A DNA stretch of 64,000 nt from Axinella damicornis (GCA_963931865.1 OZ007518.1:1425549-1489548); one strand, 5' to 3'; positions 20,975 to 33,480 are shown, numbered from the stretch's first letter. Notes: generated by a model not told the origin, from the sequence alone. Made by a program: numbers and translations.

Positions 20975-21670
20975 GCATACCAGTGTGAAGAGTCCTGCGT
21001 GTTTGTGCAAGTCCGAGTCCAGCTGTTTGTAAGTTGCCACTCTGTTGACTGCGACGCTGTGCAGGACAGAACACGCTAACATCACACATGGGAACAGTAC
21101 TTCTGCCCAGACACCCACAACACAACATGCTTGTAGCACCACCACTATATAGCCAGTACACTGAGGTTAGCAAATTGAAAACACCCTCACTTGGCTGGAT
21201 GGTACCACAACTCACCTGGGTGGTGCAGCAACCTGGGTGGCTAGCTCCTCCTCCTGCACATCCTCCAGATCAGGAATAATAGGCAAATCTGCACGCAGGA
21301 GAAAGCAGACAGGTTATCTCCTTGGTACACACATGACCATATTTACGTATGACCATATTCAGTGGTGGTGGTGGTGGTGGAGGGAGGGAAGGGGGGAGGG
21401 GGAAGGGGGAGGAGGGAGGGGGGAGGGGGGAGGGGGGAGGGGGAGGGGGGAGGGGGAGGGGGAGGGAGAGGGGGGGAGGGGGAGGGGGGAGGGGGAGGGG
21501 GGAAGGGGAGGGGAAGGGGGGAGGGGGGAGGGGGAGGGGGGAGGGGGAGGGGGGAGGGGGAGGGGGGAGGGGGAGGGGGGAGGGGGAGGGGGAGGGGGGA
21601 GGGGGAGGGGAGGGGGGAGGGGAAGGGGAGGGGGAAGGGGGAGGGGGGAGGGAGAGGGGAGGGGTGGGGT

Positions 21671-21708
<38 letters not shown>

Positions 21709-23984
21709 TTGGGTAGCTGAAGTAGCTGTTAATGATGTTCACATTTAAGCCAGGAGGTATACATCACATCTACTGTATTCTCTGAGCACCTACTCACAGA
21801 CGTCCATATAAGGTTGTCACCTTTTGTACACCCACAACGGACATAGGGACAAGCATTCAGTCCGTCAATGACAGTCATATGCTATCAGCTTGCTAGCTGG
21901 CATGCCGTGTGCTGGACCAGTCCTCCAGGCAGGCTAGCCTCATTCCCAGGCCTTCTAGCTACACTTCCAGTTGTTGATCGCTTGCAGTATGCCTAGGAAC
22001 AAGGCTTGGTCTTCTCACTCCAGCGTTTGTCACTTGCAGTAGTACTGCAAAATGACAAACACTGAGGTGAGAAGGCCTGTGGACGATGCTAGTACAAGGT
22101 TGCCTCCATACTGGTCTTGGTGGTGGTGTTAACCACACAAGCCACAAGCCAGAAGGTATCGCACTCACTCGATATTAGGTGCATGCACCTATATCTCCAC
22201 AGGAAGGAAATATGTATGCACCTATAAGTGAGATGTGCTTAATTTTGAATTACAATCCTCAAATCAGAAGTGTGGTTCACTTTAAATTGCTTTCCACTGT
22301 GTTGGATTGAAAATGGCAGAGTTTCTGGAAGAAGACTTCAGTGCGAGTAGCTGAGACGAGAGTCGAACCTGTGCCTAACTGCGAATATGCGCCTATAAGT
22401 GAGCTACGCCTGATAACATGCAACTATGGCACACTGTATAAGGTTGCCTCCATACAGGTCGTGGTGGTGCTGAATGATGTTCACACACAAACCGGGAACC
22501 GGGAGGTAAACATCATGTCTACTGTACAGTCTGAACACCTGTTCACCCGTCTCCATTTATGGTCGTATGCTAGGAACAATTACACGTCCAGTACCATTAT
22601 GCTGAGCTAGACGCTGCTTCCCTCCTGGTACACGTCCAGTACCATTATGCTGAGCTAGACGCTGCTTCCCTCCTGGTACACGTCCAGTACCATTATGCTG
22701 AGCTAGACGCTGCTTCCCTCCTGGTACACGTCCAGTACCATTATGCTGAGCTAGACGCTGCTTCCCTCTTGGTACAGGCACCAGAGACGTTTTGCTTCAA
22801 TAAATACATGCTGCTGGCTCCGGGACACAGACTATCACAGCAGTAAATGACAAATGGAATTTTGCACAGCCTCATTCCCATTACCAGGTGCTGCTACATG
22901 ATGAGCAGGTTCCACGTTCACAATATGCGGAATCATAATAAAATGACTATCGCTGTATGCACAGCCTAATTCCCATTCTGATACACAATGATCATGCAGG
23001 TTCCATGTTCACAATACCGTATGTACTCACCATCGTCTGATTCCTCGTGAATCCTTAGCCTCTCGCTGGAGAAGGAAACAACATAGAGATTTGCTTCACA
23101 TTACACTCTTGGTAATTAGGGGAAAGGATAGTCCAGATACTACAATATATTTCCTGGGTGGTACAAGATGTACATGGGTCGTCCAACCCTTGTGGGCAGG
23201 ATGCAGATGGTCTGGGAACACAGCAAGCTTAGTGGTATTCATGTCCTTGCAGTCACGATAAAGTGATCAGTAATTCAGTAATACCAAGAGTGCAGAGTGA
23301 CAACCCTAGCATTTACGACAGGCCAATCCAAATATAGTTGGCAAGCGGTTAGTCATTTAGCTTAGCCTTGTCCCCTCCCACGTGGCCTGGGAAAGAGGCT
23401 ATCGTTTAATCTTACTCCTCTTCCACGTGCACAACATCTCTCTTCCTCTTCCCTTTCTCCTTGCCATCGTCTGCCCATCCCCCTTTCCTCCTCAGCTTTG
23501 GCGGACTGTTCTGAGGGGTCGTACGTGTGAGAGTGTGTGGGTGTGTGGGTATAGGTGTGTGTGTGCATGTGGGTGTGTATGCATACGGGCAGGGCTCAAG
23601 ATAACAGTCGGACACAGGACAAATTGTGATCAATTGTGTTGTATGTCCGACCACTTTAGCAATGTTTCAATATTTAAGCGTAATGTTCAAATACCTGTCA
23701 TGGCTTATTGATTGTGAGCAATGCATTGCGGAATCATAAATTATGACCATTGCTGTACACACAGGTATGCTGTAAGCTACATGCATATGACTCCATCAGT
23801 CAGGAATTATGTGTTCGGCAAGAAATTCAAGTGATTTGAGTGTGTGTGCACTGCATTGACGTCATGCTCTATGCAAAAATAATTATTGCTACCATCAGGT
23901 CTTGATTTCTCCATGCATTCATTCATAGTGAAAGCAATGAAGCAAATTACTTACCTTGTCCTCTTGATGTTCGTTTTCAGCCAT
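20442..23984 (-). CDS. IFT43: IFT43 homologue (IFT-A complex subunit), short multi-exon gene
   Basis: Minus-strand exons with consistent phases: 23955-23984, 23416-23510, 23031-23065, 21216-21288, 20981-21056, and a candidate last exon 20442-20510. Diagnostic blocks are GGWADD, LPIIPDLEDVQEEEL-ATQVAAPPS and NRVATYKQLDSDLHKH. They align with the PIIPDLEEVQEED..QVAAPPS and RVMTYRDLDNDL blocks I recall for animal IFT43. All donors are GT; acceptors are CAG. The five sure exons give 103 aa, or about 125 aa with the last, shorter than the roughly 200 aa of vertebrate IFT43. IFT43 belongs to IFT-A, which works in retrograde transport in cilia. Its 3' end abuts the duplication array and may be altered by it. 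The last exon is the least certain part. Confidence 0.85.
20940..20972. repeat. (CA)n microsatellite
   Basis: Read on the IFT43 strand, it is a (TG)n tract 9 bases after the exon 5 donor GTATGCATTG. Confidence 0.9.
21360..21708. repeat. GGGGA-rich tract ending in a ~38-base G run
   Basis: On the IFT43 strand this is a C/CCCT-rich pyrimidine tract just upstream of the acceptor of exon 4 (exon starts at 21288). Long Gly/Glu/Arg or Pro frames through it are artefacts. Confidence 0.9.
21722..22160. repeat. Diverged duplicated block inside an IFT43 intron
   Basis: AATGATGTTCAC..GGAGGTA.ACATCA at 21732-21815 recurs at 22470-22565, and AAGGTTGCCTCCATAC recurs at ~22096 and ~22440. Family B fold-back ends occur near 21937-22075. 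Confidence 0.5.
22165..22432 (-). mobile_element. SINE-like element with possible Pol III boxes
   Basis: On the minus strand TAGCTCACTTATAGG (22392-22406) resembles a tRNA A box and AGGTTCGACTC (22360-22370) a B box. Start-to-start spacing is about 36, shorter than in a tRNA. A second copy is at 39345-39535. Outer ends are imperfect inverted repeats, which is unusual for a SINE. Confidence 0.4.
22582..22773. repeat. Tandem repeat, 48 bp x 4
   Basis: Four near-identical units beginning ACACGTCCAGTACCATTATG at 22582, 22630, 22678 and 22726. They lie within an IFT43 intron. The minus-strand frame of 16-aa repeats has no gene context. Confidence 0.95.
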
Positions 23985-24271
23985 CCCGCCTCGCATGAAA
24001 CCATGTGATTGTCATGTGACAATGTTTTTGTTTACTTACTAGTTCCTATGGATACGACCTAGAGGCAATTTGGATTATGTAATAACGTTTGAGGACAAGA
24101 GGGGCGTGGTTGATAATCTATGGACAAACATCTCCCTGAACGTGCTTATGTAGTCAAGCAAGCGAGAGGAAGTCCATTGACAGAGACTCGACCTGAGGAG
24201 CGTATGTGCGACTGTCCTCATCAGACCACCACGAAGGTATAGTTGCTACCGAGGAACTGAGTGCACGCACC
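23985..24271. promoter_or_regulatory. Compact bidirectional promoter between IFT43 and PPP1R14 homologue
   Basis: Only 287 bp separate the two start codons, which face away from each other. It holds an X-box-like site (24042-24055) and a GTCATGTGAC palindrome (24011-24020). No TATA box is evident. Confidence 0.65.
24042..24055. promoter_or_regulatory. X-box-like site (RFX) near the IFT43 start
   Basis: GTTCCTATGGATAC matches 12 of 14 positions of the imperfect palindrome GTTNCCATRGNAAC, 58 bp from the IFT43 ATG. RFX factors are known regulators of animal cilium genes. Confidence 0.5.
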
Positions 24272-27200
24272 ATGGCAGAACCTCTGACCCCCACCCGCGT
24301 TCAGTTTGCTACCGAAACGTCAGGGGACAGCAAGCCGAAGCTACGACAACAGCCAACACAGAAGTACGACCGCAAAGAGATTCAGAAGAGATTGGATATT
24401 GAGAACTGGATGGACGAGCAGCTGAGAGACCTGTACGATTGTGAGGTTAGTCAGTGACATGCAAGGCGGGGTAGGAAGGGCTAAGGGGGAAGCATTCAAA
24501 TGTAGGGAACTTTACCTCCAAATAAGCTAACCTCACTTCTGAGTCGAGTATCATTGGTGTGTTGCAAGCAACAAAAGGTTGTAGTCTAGCGGGCTAGTCC
24601 CTCGAATTTTCCCCAGCACGGATCGACTAACGTGACAGCATGGGGAAGAGGAGGACTTTGGACCAGCTCTACTCGAATTCCGGTAGAGCCAATCGGATTG
24701 CAGCTGTCATGCGTGATCTTTCAAATCGCTCGGTACAAGCATTGAGGACTGTCTGAAGTTGCCTGCGTTTGGTGCTGTCCTGCACAACGACCAAACAGAC
24801 AGAAATACAAGCAGCCAACGAGGTTAGCAGCCGGAATCAATTGACTGCAGTCACACTAATTGGATTAGCAAATGGACGTGAATTAAGCACCGAATAAAGT
24901 GGTTCAAAGTTTCTAGACCTTCCTTCTCCGCGTCCGCATACTGAAAGCGATCGCGTGCTGGAGAAAGTGAAGGGCTAGCTTGTTAGACTGCAGAACGTTA
25001 ATAGGTACAGTGTTAGAAGCATGCTGACAAAGGCATGACTGGCCTCGTTCCCGGGCTCCTCCCCTGCTTTTTGTCGCATCTGGTGTTTTGTACAGATGAG
25101 CACAAAAGCTGGGGAGGAGCCTGGGAACGAGGCTGGCAACCAGCTGTAGATTGTGGCAAAAGGCAAGCAAGTTGAGCAAAGTGTACAGAGCTTGGTCTCA
25201 AACTTAGCATAGAGGCAGGCAATTGGTTTGGTAAGAGCCCTATGTCTAATTGTATGCCGACTGCACAACATACCTTTGTCAGCGACAGCAATGGAAGCTA
25301 TTACTCATGAAAGAGGCATACTGCCGTAGCTGTGTAGTTACCCTGTTGCTGTGCTTGTACTACTGTCACTCTTGGAAACACCAAATGTATTGCTCTCAGC
25401 GAGAGCGTTTGGATGGGCCCGGTTTTGTAGCACACACAGTTCAAGAGTGTTTGGATGGCCTTTTAGAGTACACACAGTGCAGGGTCGTGGGATATGTTTG
25501 GGTGCAAAACTGGGTTTGTGGGTGCACAAATGAGATGATGTTTTGTCTGAGTAGCAGTACATGAATGTTTATCCAGCATCCCTTAGGCATAGCAGTACAG
25601 AATGTTTATCCAGCATCCCCTAGGCACAGCAGTACATGAATGTTTATCCTAGCGTGAATGTACCTATGTCCCAATATGCAGTGCTGTGTGTCAGTTGCCT
25701 CAGCACTCTATGGGTGCCAACTTACCAGGCAATCTGTACTAGCAATTCATCAATGAATCTTTACTGATTATTATCAGGAGAGCCGCCGAAGGCGGCGAAG
25801 GAGCGTCGAACTAGTAAAGACATGTTGTGATCCTCACGCCATACGGTCATACCTTATATGGAAGACCTTTGCGGTACCACACAAACGCCAATCTGTTTTC
25901 CACACTTTTACGTAATGGCCTCTTGCCGTATAAGGTAAAATTTTGGGACGTGTGAAGGACTACTACTTCCACTAGGGCGTGCATGCTGAGTTCGATGCTC
26001 CTTCGCCACCTTCAGCAGCTCATGCGCTCCTGTTATTAGCGATCGACCCTTGCTATGTATTGGCTGATTGCACTCGATGTTTAATGAAAATGAAAGTCCG
26101 TTATTTGGTAAGTGTTTAGATTAAACACTGCTTGATCACTTTCTAGCAAAGATCGATCAATGTTCAGCTGATGTTTAGCTTGGTGTCATCATGTCTCCAA
26201 CCAAGATTCTGAAGAATGACATTTGTTTTTGGTCCGCTTTATCTGCAGTCTGCATTGATGTAGTGTAGATTTTCAAATTACCGATGATCTTACCACTGAA
26301 ATTTGAACTAGCTACTTAATTTAATTTGAACTCCTTGGGGAAGCACTGAAGCCTTGCAATTGTAGGTATACATGCAAATTGAAAATTGATCATAGGCTTC
26401 ACACAATGGTGTGCTGTTTGCTGTACCCTCTGTAAGGTAGATATTGAAGTAGTGAGACAGCATAGAAGTTCCCCTTGTAAGCTGTTTAGAGACAGACACT
26501 GCCGAGAATGTGTTGCGATTAGAGATTAAATTCCAAAATATTTGGGAATTCCCTTGCCGAAATTAGAGAAAATTTTTCCCATTTGCGTGAAGGGGTGCCG
26601 AATAATTAGGGATGCCGAATTTTTAGAAGATATACAGTAATAAAGTTCAGAGGTTCTACGGCGACTTTGTGATTCCTGCTTTCACACATCTGTTGGAAAA
26701 GGCCCTGAAGGCGCATTGCACGTACTAAGTCATAGTTTCATGAATACACTTGACCAACACCGAAATACGTGAATGAGCTAGCTTCGTTCCCAGGCCGTTC
26801 CCACCACCAGTATTTCATCACTTCCAGTATGAAATACGGCAGGGGAAGGCCTGGGAGATCTGGTCACGAGCGATGACGTCAGGTGGACAGTGGGTAGACA
26901 CACGGGGGGTGGTGCCCAACCGTTAAATACCTATTTTGTGGTGATCTGTCCCCGGCATTGTGAACAACGAACAGTATCCATCGTCTGCCTTGCGAACGCT
27001 CTGACATCCAGCCTTTGGACGGACAGCACAAGACAGGACGTTGAGATTCTTTGTTGGGCACCGCCCTCCGTGTGTCTACTTGATGGCACCACACGTGACC
27101 AGATCTCCCAGGCCTTCCCCCGCCGTATTTCATACTGGAAGCAATGAAATACTGGCGGTGGGAACGGCCTGGGAACGAGGCTATGACGAGCTACCAGATT

Positions 27201-29482
27201 ATAAACGCTGCTGTACAATTATATTCTGAAGTGGGCCCAAGGACTCAGGCTTGTGTCACCGACCCTCTCCTATCATGGGTGGGGACCCTCTCCTCTCATG
27301 GGTGGGGTCTGAGCATAAGACTATGATCACAGCACCCCATCGCACAAGTCATGTGACTCAGGGACCATTCACATAATTATGTATAAATTTAAGGCAAATA
27401 CCTCAGTCACATGACTGGATCTACAAAATGTGATTGGGTTGGGTTTGAAGTACATGTACGGATTATATATCACTCTTCTCACCTCACACTACATCACACC
27501 CACATATATCACACCCTCACACATCACACACACCATCACAGGATGACAGCGAGGGGTACCCACAGTTGGACATCGACGACGTTCTAAAGATTGACGAAAA
27601 TCAAAGAGAGGACAGTCTAAGGGTAAGTGTGACAGTGCTATTAATTCTTTCACCTTAGTAGCTAAAGAATGGCAGCTGCACTCCTGGTAGTACAAACCCA
27701 CATTTCAATTCAGTTCTGTTTTGATAACCCAGGAATGCTGCATCGCCAGACGAGGTTATCATGCAGGTACTGGGCTCCATTAAAGACGTCGTCACTAAAC
27801 TGGCTTGTGTTACCATAAATGGCATTGCTCAAACTTGTTTTTCTGAAAGCGTAAATTCTTTTTAAAGGCTCACCACCCTTCACCACCCTTCAAAAACTAG
27901 TGTTGCACTGGCTGTTATGGGATGTTCTAATGTCTAACTAATGTCTGCCGATACCAATAGCTGATCTGATATTACCTCTCACAACATGCAGTTTGCTATA
28001 TGTATGGGCTAGGGGAGGGGCAATAGCCAGCTCAATATATTTTAGCAGGCTTTGTTATATCAGCAGGTGACTCGCCGGCCCTGGCCGGCAGAACTGAAAA
28101 CATGAAAGCATTGATGTTTAATTTGTCCCATTACCTGAGCAGCACTTTGGAATGCTGCTCATGTCTCTGTTGTATGGTGTGCTGCCTGCCTCTACCCTAT
28201 GGTCAATATTATTATTACGCTACTGGTAGGGGAAATGGTGTGTAGCCTCACACAATCATTGGCGTCAATCCCCACCATGGTGAGTTGCCTCACGCAAGCA
28301 TTGGCGTCAGGCTGTGCTGGACAGTCAGACACCAATGAGCACTACGATCATGCATCGATTGAACTTCTGAATCTGTTTGGTTGCAGGAGTATCTCAAAGA
28401 TGCAAAGAAACCAACTGAAGTAAGTTGCCCAGTTATAGCCATATATGGAGATATGGCTGCTGTTAGTCTCGTTCCCAGACCCCCATACTCGTGTCTGGGC
28501 ACGAGACTAGGCTGCTGTGCATTGGTTAACTGGTCTTGTTCTAGCAGTCCATTCAGAGTAGTTTCAGTTAGAAAAAGGGGTGGAGATTAGCCTCATTCCC
28601 ATCTGTTCATCGCCTGGGAATCTTTTATTTTCCATCCCTTAGTTTGATGGGTGACTTAAATTGAATGCACTATAGCCAGTTTGTGCATATTGGAGGTGGT
28701 TATCTGGACACGACTGGTGCCTAAACAAACTTGCTATCCTCATTCCCTGGCCGTTCCAACCACCAGTTTTGATTGTTTTCAGTGTGCAAAATACGGCCAG
28801 GGAGATCTGGTCATGTGATGATGTCAGGTAGACGGAGTGTAGACACACAAAGGGCAGTACCCAACCGTTATAATGCCTGTTTTGCATTGATCCATCCCTA
28901 GCATCGAACATATGTATGGTATTGATTGGCTGCCTTGAGAACGCTCTGATATCCTGGAAAGGGCATCAAGATTCTTTGTCGGGCACCGCCCCCCGTGTGT
29001 CTGCCTGACGGCACTGCATGTGACCAGATCTCCTAGGCCTTACCCCTGTGTACTGCAAGTGATCAAATACTGGAGGTGGCTGGAAATGAGGCCAGCAAAC
29101 TGCAGTACATGACATTGTACCAGAGAGTTTGTTACAGAGGGAGGGGCTACTTTCCATAACTTACCTGCTGCTGCGAGGCCTGGGAATGAGGCTAAGGGAG
29201 AAGGGAGGAGTCTGGGAATGAGACTGCAGTACCTTGAGTGTAGGTGTATGTTATAGATAAAGCATGGCACTCAGTACTGTATGACTTGTGATTATAGTAC
29301 CGAACCCGAGAGGTGCAGCCCCAGTGAGGGTGAGTAGCATGAGCACGGAACTATACCATAGGAAAATATGACTGACGTGTGCATGATTGTGTTTTTTTTT
29401 GTGTGTGTGTGTGACTCTGCAGGTTTTTATCAAGGAACTTCTGCAGAAGTCAATTTCAGTCAAACCTGTTAGCAGTGCATAG
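24272..29482 (+). CDS. PPP1R14 family protein phosphatase 1 inhibitor (CPI-17/PHI-1 type)
   Basis: Four exons, all joined in phase 0: 24272-24445, 27542-27622, 28387-28419, 29423-29482 (stop TAG). The product is 115 aa. The block KYDRKEIQKRLDIENWMDEQL (residues ~31-51) corresponds to KYDRRELQRRLDVEKWID of vertebrate CPI-17. DIDDVLKID corresponds to its NIDELLELE. EYLKDAKKPTEVFIKELLQK corresponds to LLKSCGKPVEDFIQELLAK. A threonine in PTQKYDR (T29) sits where CPI-17 has Thr38, whose phosphorylation makes the protein a strong inhibitor of myosin-type PP1. Length fits the family. The ATG at 24272 is in good context (CGCACCATGG). Which vertebrate paralog it corresponds to cannot be said. Exons are tiny and introns hold many fold-back elements. 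Confidence 0.88.
25552..25650. repeat. Tandem repeat, ~38 bp x 2.6
   Basis: AGCAGTACATGAATGTTTAT..CAGCATCCC units with small differences. Confidence 0.8.
25775..26040. mobile_element. TIR element, ~265 bp
   Basis: Left ATTATCAGGAG..GAAGGAGCGTCGAACT and right GAGTTCGATGCTCCTTCG..CTCCTGTTATTA are imperfect inverted repeats. No coding capacity. Confidence 0.6.
26783..27185. mobile_element. Long family B fold-back element (~400 bp)
   Basis: Outer ends AGCTTCGTTCCCAGGCCGTT and GGCCTGGGAACGAGGCTA. An inner inverted pair reads GGCCTGGGAGATCTGGTCAC / GTGACCAGATCTCCCAGGCC. Sister copies with the same interior are at 28736-29095 and 38540-38910. Confidence 0.8.
28464..28509. mobile_element. 46-bp fold-back element, family B, 9-bp TSD
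   Basis: TAGTCTCGTTCCCAGACC pairs with the end GTGTCTGGGCACGAGACTA. It is flanked by perfect GGCTGCTGT repeats (28455-28463, 28510-28518). It is the smallest complete copy in the window. Confidence 0.85.
28736..29095. mobile_element. Long family B fold-back element
   Basis: The interior matches 26783-27185 (AGATCTGGTCA..GATGTCAGGT..GACACAC..). The ends are more diverged. It lies in intron 3 of the PPP1R14 homologue. Confidence 0.65.
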
Positions 29483-32333
29483 TAGACACTTTGTCTGATG
29501 TAAATTATACTAGGATTGTCATAATACATCCACCCCGTCTTGTTTTAGTATTGTCATGAATTTTATCACCCATAGTTGTAAAGTTATGAACATGATTCCA
29601 GGATGATCAGATGTCATAAGCTGCAGCTGGAAGCTGGATTTTGATTTGGAGAGGTCCAACCGCGCTCTGCGCGGAATAAGAGTCGGCCGCTTTGTGGCCG
29701 CTCTTTCCATCCTCCCTATCAAAAAACATATTCCTTCGCCACTGACTTGTGTTCTACTAATTTGGAAACTTCATGCTTCGAGATGACCGCTAGGAAAGTC
29801 TTTTCCCACGATTTATGTACTTCACAGACATCGTGACTATTGTTTAGGCTGGTTTTTTCAGCTATTTCCTATTATTCGTAACATTTGGCCCCACCTCTTC
29901 AGCTTCACAATATGCACGTTGTTGTATATACGGTAAGCGGTCACTCCCACACCTTGGATATGGCCAACACTAGTCTCGTATACGCGATAGCACCTGTTCA
30001 ATGTGCATTGGCAGAGATGTCCTGTCGATTGTATAGCTGCACTGTATCCTGTAGACGTTCCGCGTGGGGTATGTGTTCTATGAACACCTCTAGTTATAAA
30101 TGGGATTTAATGTATTGCCTCCAGTGTCATATTTTTGTTCGCATCAATAAGCTTGTGGAATACTGTGGAGGGTGAAAGGATCAGTGTACAATTGCAAAAG
30201 CGGCCATTCTCTGATTCTGCATGTGCATGCACGGGTTACACATTTTCAAATGGGCAAATTTCTGCTGTTCTGCTACTACAGTCGCAGAATTTTTCTCATG
30301 CATGAGCCTGAGTTTCTGCTATCCCAAGAATAGATTTTTTTTAATGCAATGGACACATGCACAGCTGTACATTGGCTAGATTTAAATAATGATATACAGA
30401 AGCAGGTAGGGTGCATGGGTGCATGTGCAGTAAACATAGCTAATTATTCCAATTACATATGGTGTGGGGTATGAAAGAGTTAATTATAGAAACCACTTGT
30501 GTATGCATATGGATAAAGAAATAATAATTGGTAAGACTGTGACTTTGTGACTCTGGGAGTTTGCATGCTCTACAAAATTACCAGGGGGAAAATAAAACAG
30601 ACCATTAAACATGGTGCACAGATCGAGGAAGAGTCTGCATTGTTGAAGTGATGGCAGAGAAAACAGCTGTAATAGGTCATCATAGTTAGCTACTATATAT
30701 CCCACCGCTTTGCAGACAATCTTAAAGCACATTTTTGTATGTTCTCAAGAGAATTGATTTCCCCATAAAATAAAATCATTTATAAGGGTTCCAGATTTGG
30801 CTGGCATAGTGAGATATACATTTGGAACAGGCTCTCAGGGTTTGAATGCTGGTAAAAACGGCGGCCGCCCTGTTAGCTTTCTTGCTTTACCATGCGCAGA
30901 TTGATTCAATATGCAGTGCCCATGAGAGGTCTGATGATAAGAGGATCCCAAGATATTTATAATAGAAGTCCACCACTTGCAATGGCTGGCAACATGTACG
31001 GAGATACAGTGTGCATGGGTGCATGCATCGGCATATACCAGTCCGTTTTCTGGTCACCCGTATGAAACTAGTGTTGAATTGTAGGTATAGCTAGTCAGCA
31101 TCAACCCACTCAGATGTTCTGTTTATGTCTTCTTGCAAAATGGAATATATTAGTCGGCTTGGTTAGAGATAGGTCGATACAGCAATATAGCTATCATCTT
31201 TGTTTCCCGTGCACCAGAGCAAATTCTGCTCTCCTGCTAGCTATTACAAGAGCAGAACGTATCTTTCTCCATGCAGTAGCTATATAGCCAGGTACGTACG
31301 TAGCTATAACAGAATTAGTGACCATGTGCCAAAGTAGCTAATTAATTGTGGTAGAATTGGAACCATCAGAGAAGTGTGATCCTGTCAGCTAGCTAGCTAT
31401 AGTTCAGACTTTGTGCAGTGAACGTAGTTTGGTTTGCTGTGTCATCGATGACATACACTAATCACCTCTCTCAAGACACATCCATGATTGCCACTCTGCA
31501 GCTAGCTGACACAGTAGCTATATAGCTAACTGGTGTCAGTCCAGTGTTTGCTCAAAGCTACTTGTGCTCACTGACAGCTATAGAGATGTATCCCACAGCT
31601 CTTATCAAATATAACCACACCCTAATGCTAAGTCTCATGACCTAATTTGGTAACAGCAGATCAGCGAGCTGATATCACATAACACTCCTGCATCATGGTG
31701 CATGTCCTAGTCCAGTTCCAATTCCACCAAAAACCACCCACAATTCTTTGAATTTTCACACTGATAATCATTTAAGGTACTAGCTACTCTAGCTAACTCT
31801 GGAGAAACATTCTGCTCTTGTGGTAGCTAGCAGGAGGGTGCATGGAATGCTTCTCTGTGGGAAACATTCTGCTCTTGGGTACGTAGCTAGTTATACCTCT
31901 AGCATGCGCATGCGCCATGATATATATATCACTGCAAAAGAGAAGGGTTGTTTTAATCAGGCTCTGGTCACCTCAGCTGCATCTCAGTACCAGGCCTCCT
32001 CCACTGTGGTGATCAAGGCATGATGAGCACACACACAAGTGCAGCCTACTTTCATCCTATTAGCTAGTAACTATTGGGGAAACCCAGTAGGCCTGTTGAG
32101 ATAACCTATAGGTCAAGCTAGCGGCTTAGTTCCAGGTAACTATAGAAGTATAGGAATGCTATGAAAGTGAATGCAACTGCATTCCTAGCAATTCTACTGA
32201 ATGGTTGCCATAGTTTCTGCTTCAATACCAAACAATGTGCATTCAAGCAGATCATTTCTGTAGCTATATCAAAAGCACCATTCTCTAGCTGTGTTGAAGA
32301 TAAGGTCCCCTTGTCCTTTATCGATATTGACTG

Positions 32334-32385
32334 TGAAATTACTCTGAGAATGCTACACATGTGTAGCATTCTCAGAGTAATTTCA
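32334..32385. repeat. Perfect 52-bp palindrome
   Basis: 24-bp arms starting TGAAATTACTCTGAGAATGC are joined by CATG with no mismatch. No TIR family or terminator context is recognised. Confidence 0.95.
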
Positions 32386-33480
32386 AGCACTACAGTTGTG
32401 AGATACAGAGACAAACTGGGTTTTCGCTATAAGATCAAAGTGCATGCACTTGCTAATAAACAACATTGGCCAATTTTGTCATTGAAGTTCACAGCTTCAA
32501 ATGTATTAGCTATAGCCATAGGTTCCTTATGCCATCCTACCATGATTTCCTTATGCAATTCTACCAGGATTGCATCAATATTCTAACCACTCCGGGTCCT
32601 AGGTTGCTGTACTATACTTTAGTCACTGATATATAGCTAGTTGAATTTCAGTGCCTCTTCCACAAATCTTATTTACTTTCCATCTGTTTATCATCCATCT
32701 CCAATATCATCTTCCTTAAGGTGTAGCTAATCATGCATGCTCATCAGTATAGAATTCCTTTTGCACACTCAAATTGTCTCAACCAGCCATTTTTTAATCT
32801 AACTCTATTTCTGTATATGGAATAATTTACCGTCAGAAGCAGTTAATTGTACGTACCACTTTACCTATGTTTAAGTGCTATACTTTGCCACTTTTAACAT
32901 AATGTGTATGGGTATAGCTACAGTTATATCAGCATTTGCTATAGCTATATTTTGTGTATCTGCATTGTGCATAAATTTTTATAGCAAAAAAATATGTATC
33001 TTCGGCATTCAGGACCCTCAGAATACACCAGTGTTACCAACAGTGAGTGTAAGTGCCAAGTGGCTGTCAAACGGCATGTGCGATCCATGCAGATCCAAGT
33101 CAGTTCCCATTGGTAGCTAGTTCGTGTCTGCATCCGTGTCTATGTCCACCTGTACTACATGTAGCTACCTTTGTATGGCCCACTCTCTATTGGAAAAAGA
33201 TTCATATTCATAAAAGTGCGCCGTATAGCTAAATGTTGCAAATGTAGCTTCACTTCTAACACTGTTACGTATAGATTTATAGCTTAATTTACCTGGCTGT
33301 ACTTCTGAAATTGGAGGACCTAATAGATAATTTGTATTGAATTGGATTTGTACAATGCATGCATCATGCCCGCCCCGTGAATATAGAAGTGCAGCTCCTA
33401 GCATTCCTATAGCTACATAAATTATATACCTGGAACTAAGAATGGAAGTTGCTACATACTTTAACGGACACACCTTCACA

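Larger units (their letters stand above)
24446..27541 (+). other. Intron 1 of the PPP1R14 homologue
   Basis: 3.1 kb without coding evidence. It contains a family B fold-back (25041-25138), a ~38-bp tandem repeat (25552-25650), a TIR element (25775-26040) and a long family B element (26783-27185). The acceptor is preceded by a CA-rich run (27480-27540). Confidence 0.7.

Noticed and set aside
21237..21748. Long Gly/Glu/Arg and Pro-rich frames
   Set aside because: They are translations of the GGGGA/CCCCT tract, open in several frames at once.
22582..22773. Regular 48-bp repeats as a CRISPR array
   Set aside because: The units are contiguous with no spacers, in a eukaryotic intron.
29885..30175. 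96-codon frame after the PPP1R14 homologue
   Set aside because: It needs a non-ATG start and shows no domain or splice context.
32161..32586. 141-codon + strand frame in the AT-rich spacer
   Set aside because: It runs through the perfect palindrome, so it repeats itself on the other strand; no splice, homology or codon signal.
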